Below are positions 63,979 through 64,000 of a stretch of DNA of 64,000 bases, piece by piece. The stretch is from Aphelocoma coerulescens (lineage: Eukaryota; Chordata; Aves; Passeriformes; Corvidae): assembly GCF_041296385.1 (NCBI RefSeq), contig NC_091015.1, positions 92,798,004-92,862,003 of the forward strand, written 5' to 3'. Made by a program: the position numbers and the translations under genes. The notes under the pieces were generated by a model that was given only the letters and a program-made list of their open reading frames with translations, had not been told where the DNA came from and ran no database searches. Each line of letters opens with the position of its first letter. Within the stretch, counting starts at the first letter, position 1.

Positions 63979-64000
63979 CTTTATCTTTGTTTTAGGTTTG

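Larger units (their letters stand above)
61453..64000. other. Gene-free sequence to window end
   Basis: No confident gene. A plus-strand frame of about 110 codons at 61825-62154 is followed at once by an A15 run and (AT)n; it opens at TTG, and its first ATG is at 61936. I do not recognise the product. An A/C-rich tract lies at 61.67-61.70 kb, and a 10-bp tandem repeat near the end. Confidence 0.5.

Noticed and set aside
1..64000. CRISPR arrays, operons, tRNA or rRNA genes
   Set aside because: No regularly spaced direct repeats, bacterial-type gene packing or recognisable tRNA/rRNA sequence was seen. tRNA detection by eye is limited, so a covariance-model scan would be decisive.

Overview
The window looks like non-coding DNA from a bird nuclear genome. 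It is AT-rich, and no reading frame is longer than about 130 codons or resembles a known cellular gene. Its recognisable contents are interspersed repeats typical of birds: CR1 LINE fragments, one ending in the ATTCTATG-type terminal repeat, and solo long terminal repeats (LTRs) of avian endogenous retroviruses. Repeat families were assigned by recalled similarity to known consensus sequences, not by a database search. The species was not determined; simple repeats and LTR types suggest a neoavian bird, possibly a passerine, but that is only an impression.

Layout. 1-5.5 kb: unique AT-rich DNA with a (TA)n microsatellite at 4.8 kb. 5.55-5.93 kb: a relatively young 5'-truncated CR1 (+). 5.9-13.7 kb: no gene seen. 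13.7-14.5 kb: an old CR1 (+) of a different lineage. 14.5-23.6 kb: unique DNA with a 34-base G run at 17.96 kb. 23.6-24.3 kb: a decayed CR1 (-). 28.1-28.7 and 30.7-31.3 kb: two solo LTRs of one family, both on the minus strand, each with its own perfect 5-bp target-site duplication. 31.5 kb: a TTA/TTG compound microsatellite. About 33.1-33.35 kb: an ancient CR1-like fragment (-). About 36.4-36.65 kb: a probable short LTR (+). 44.66-44.82 kb: a CR1 3' end (+). 56.5 kb: a small CR1-like 3' end (-). 61.0-61.45 kb: a third minus-strand LTR of another family. The rest is unique sequence with short tandem duplications and low-complexity tracts.

No protein-coding exon, RNA gene, CRISPR array or operon could be supported, and no retroviral gag, pol or env body was seen. 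The window is best read as intergenic or long-intron DNA that has collected CR1 and LTR insertions of different ages. Regulatory potential, if any, lies in the LTR TATA boxes and in unique blocks whose conservation cannot be judged from one sequence. No previously undescribed biological system was found.
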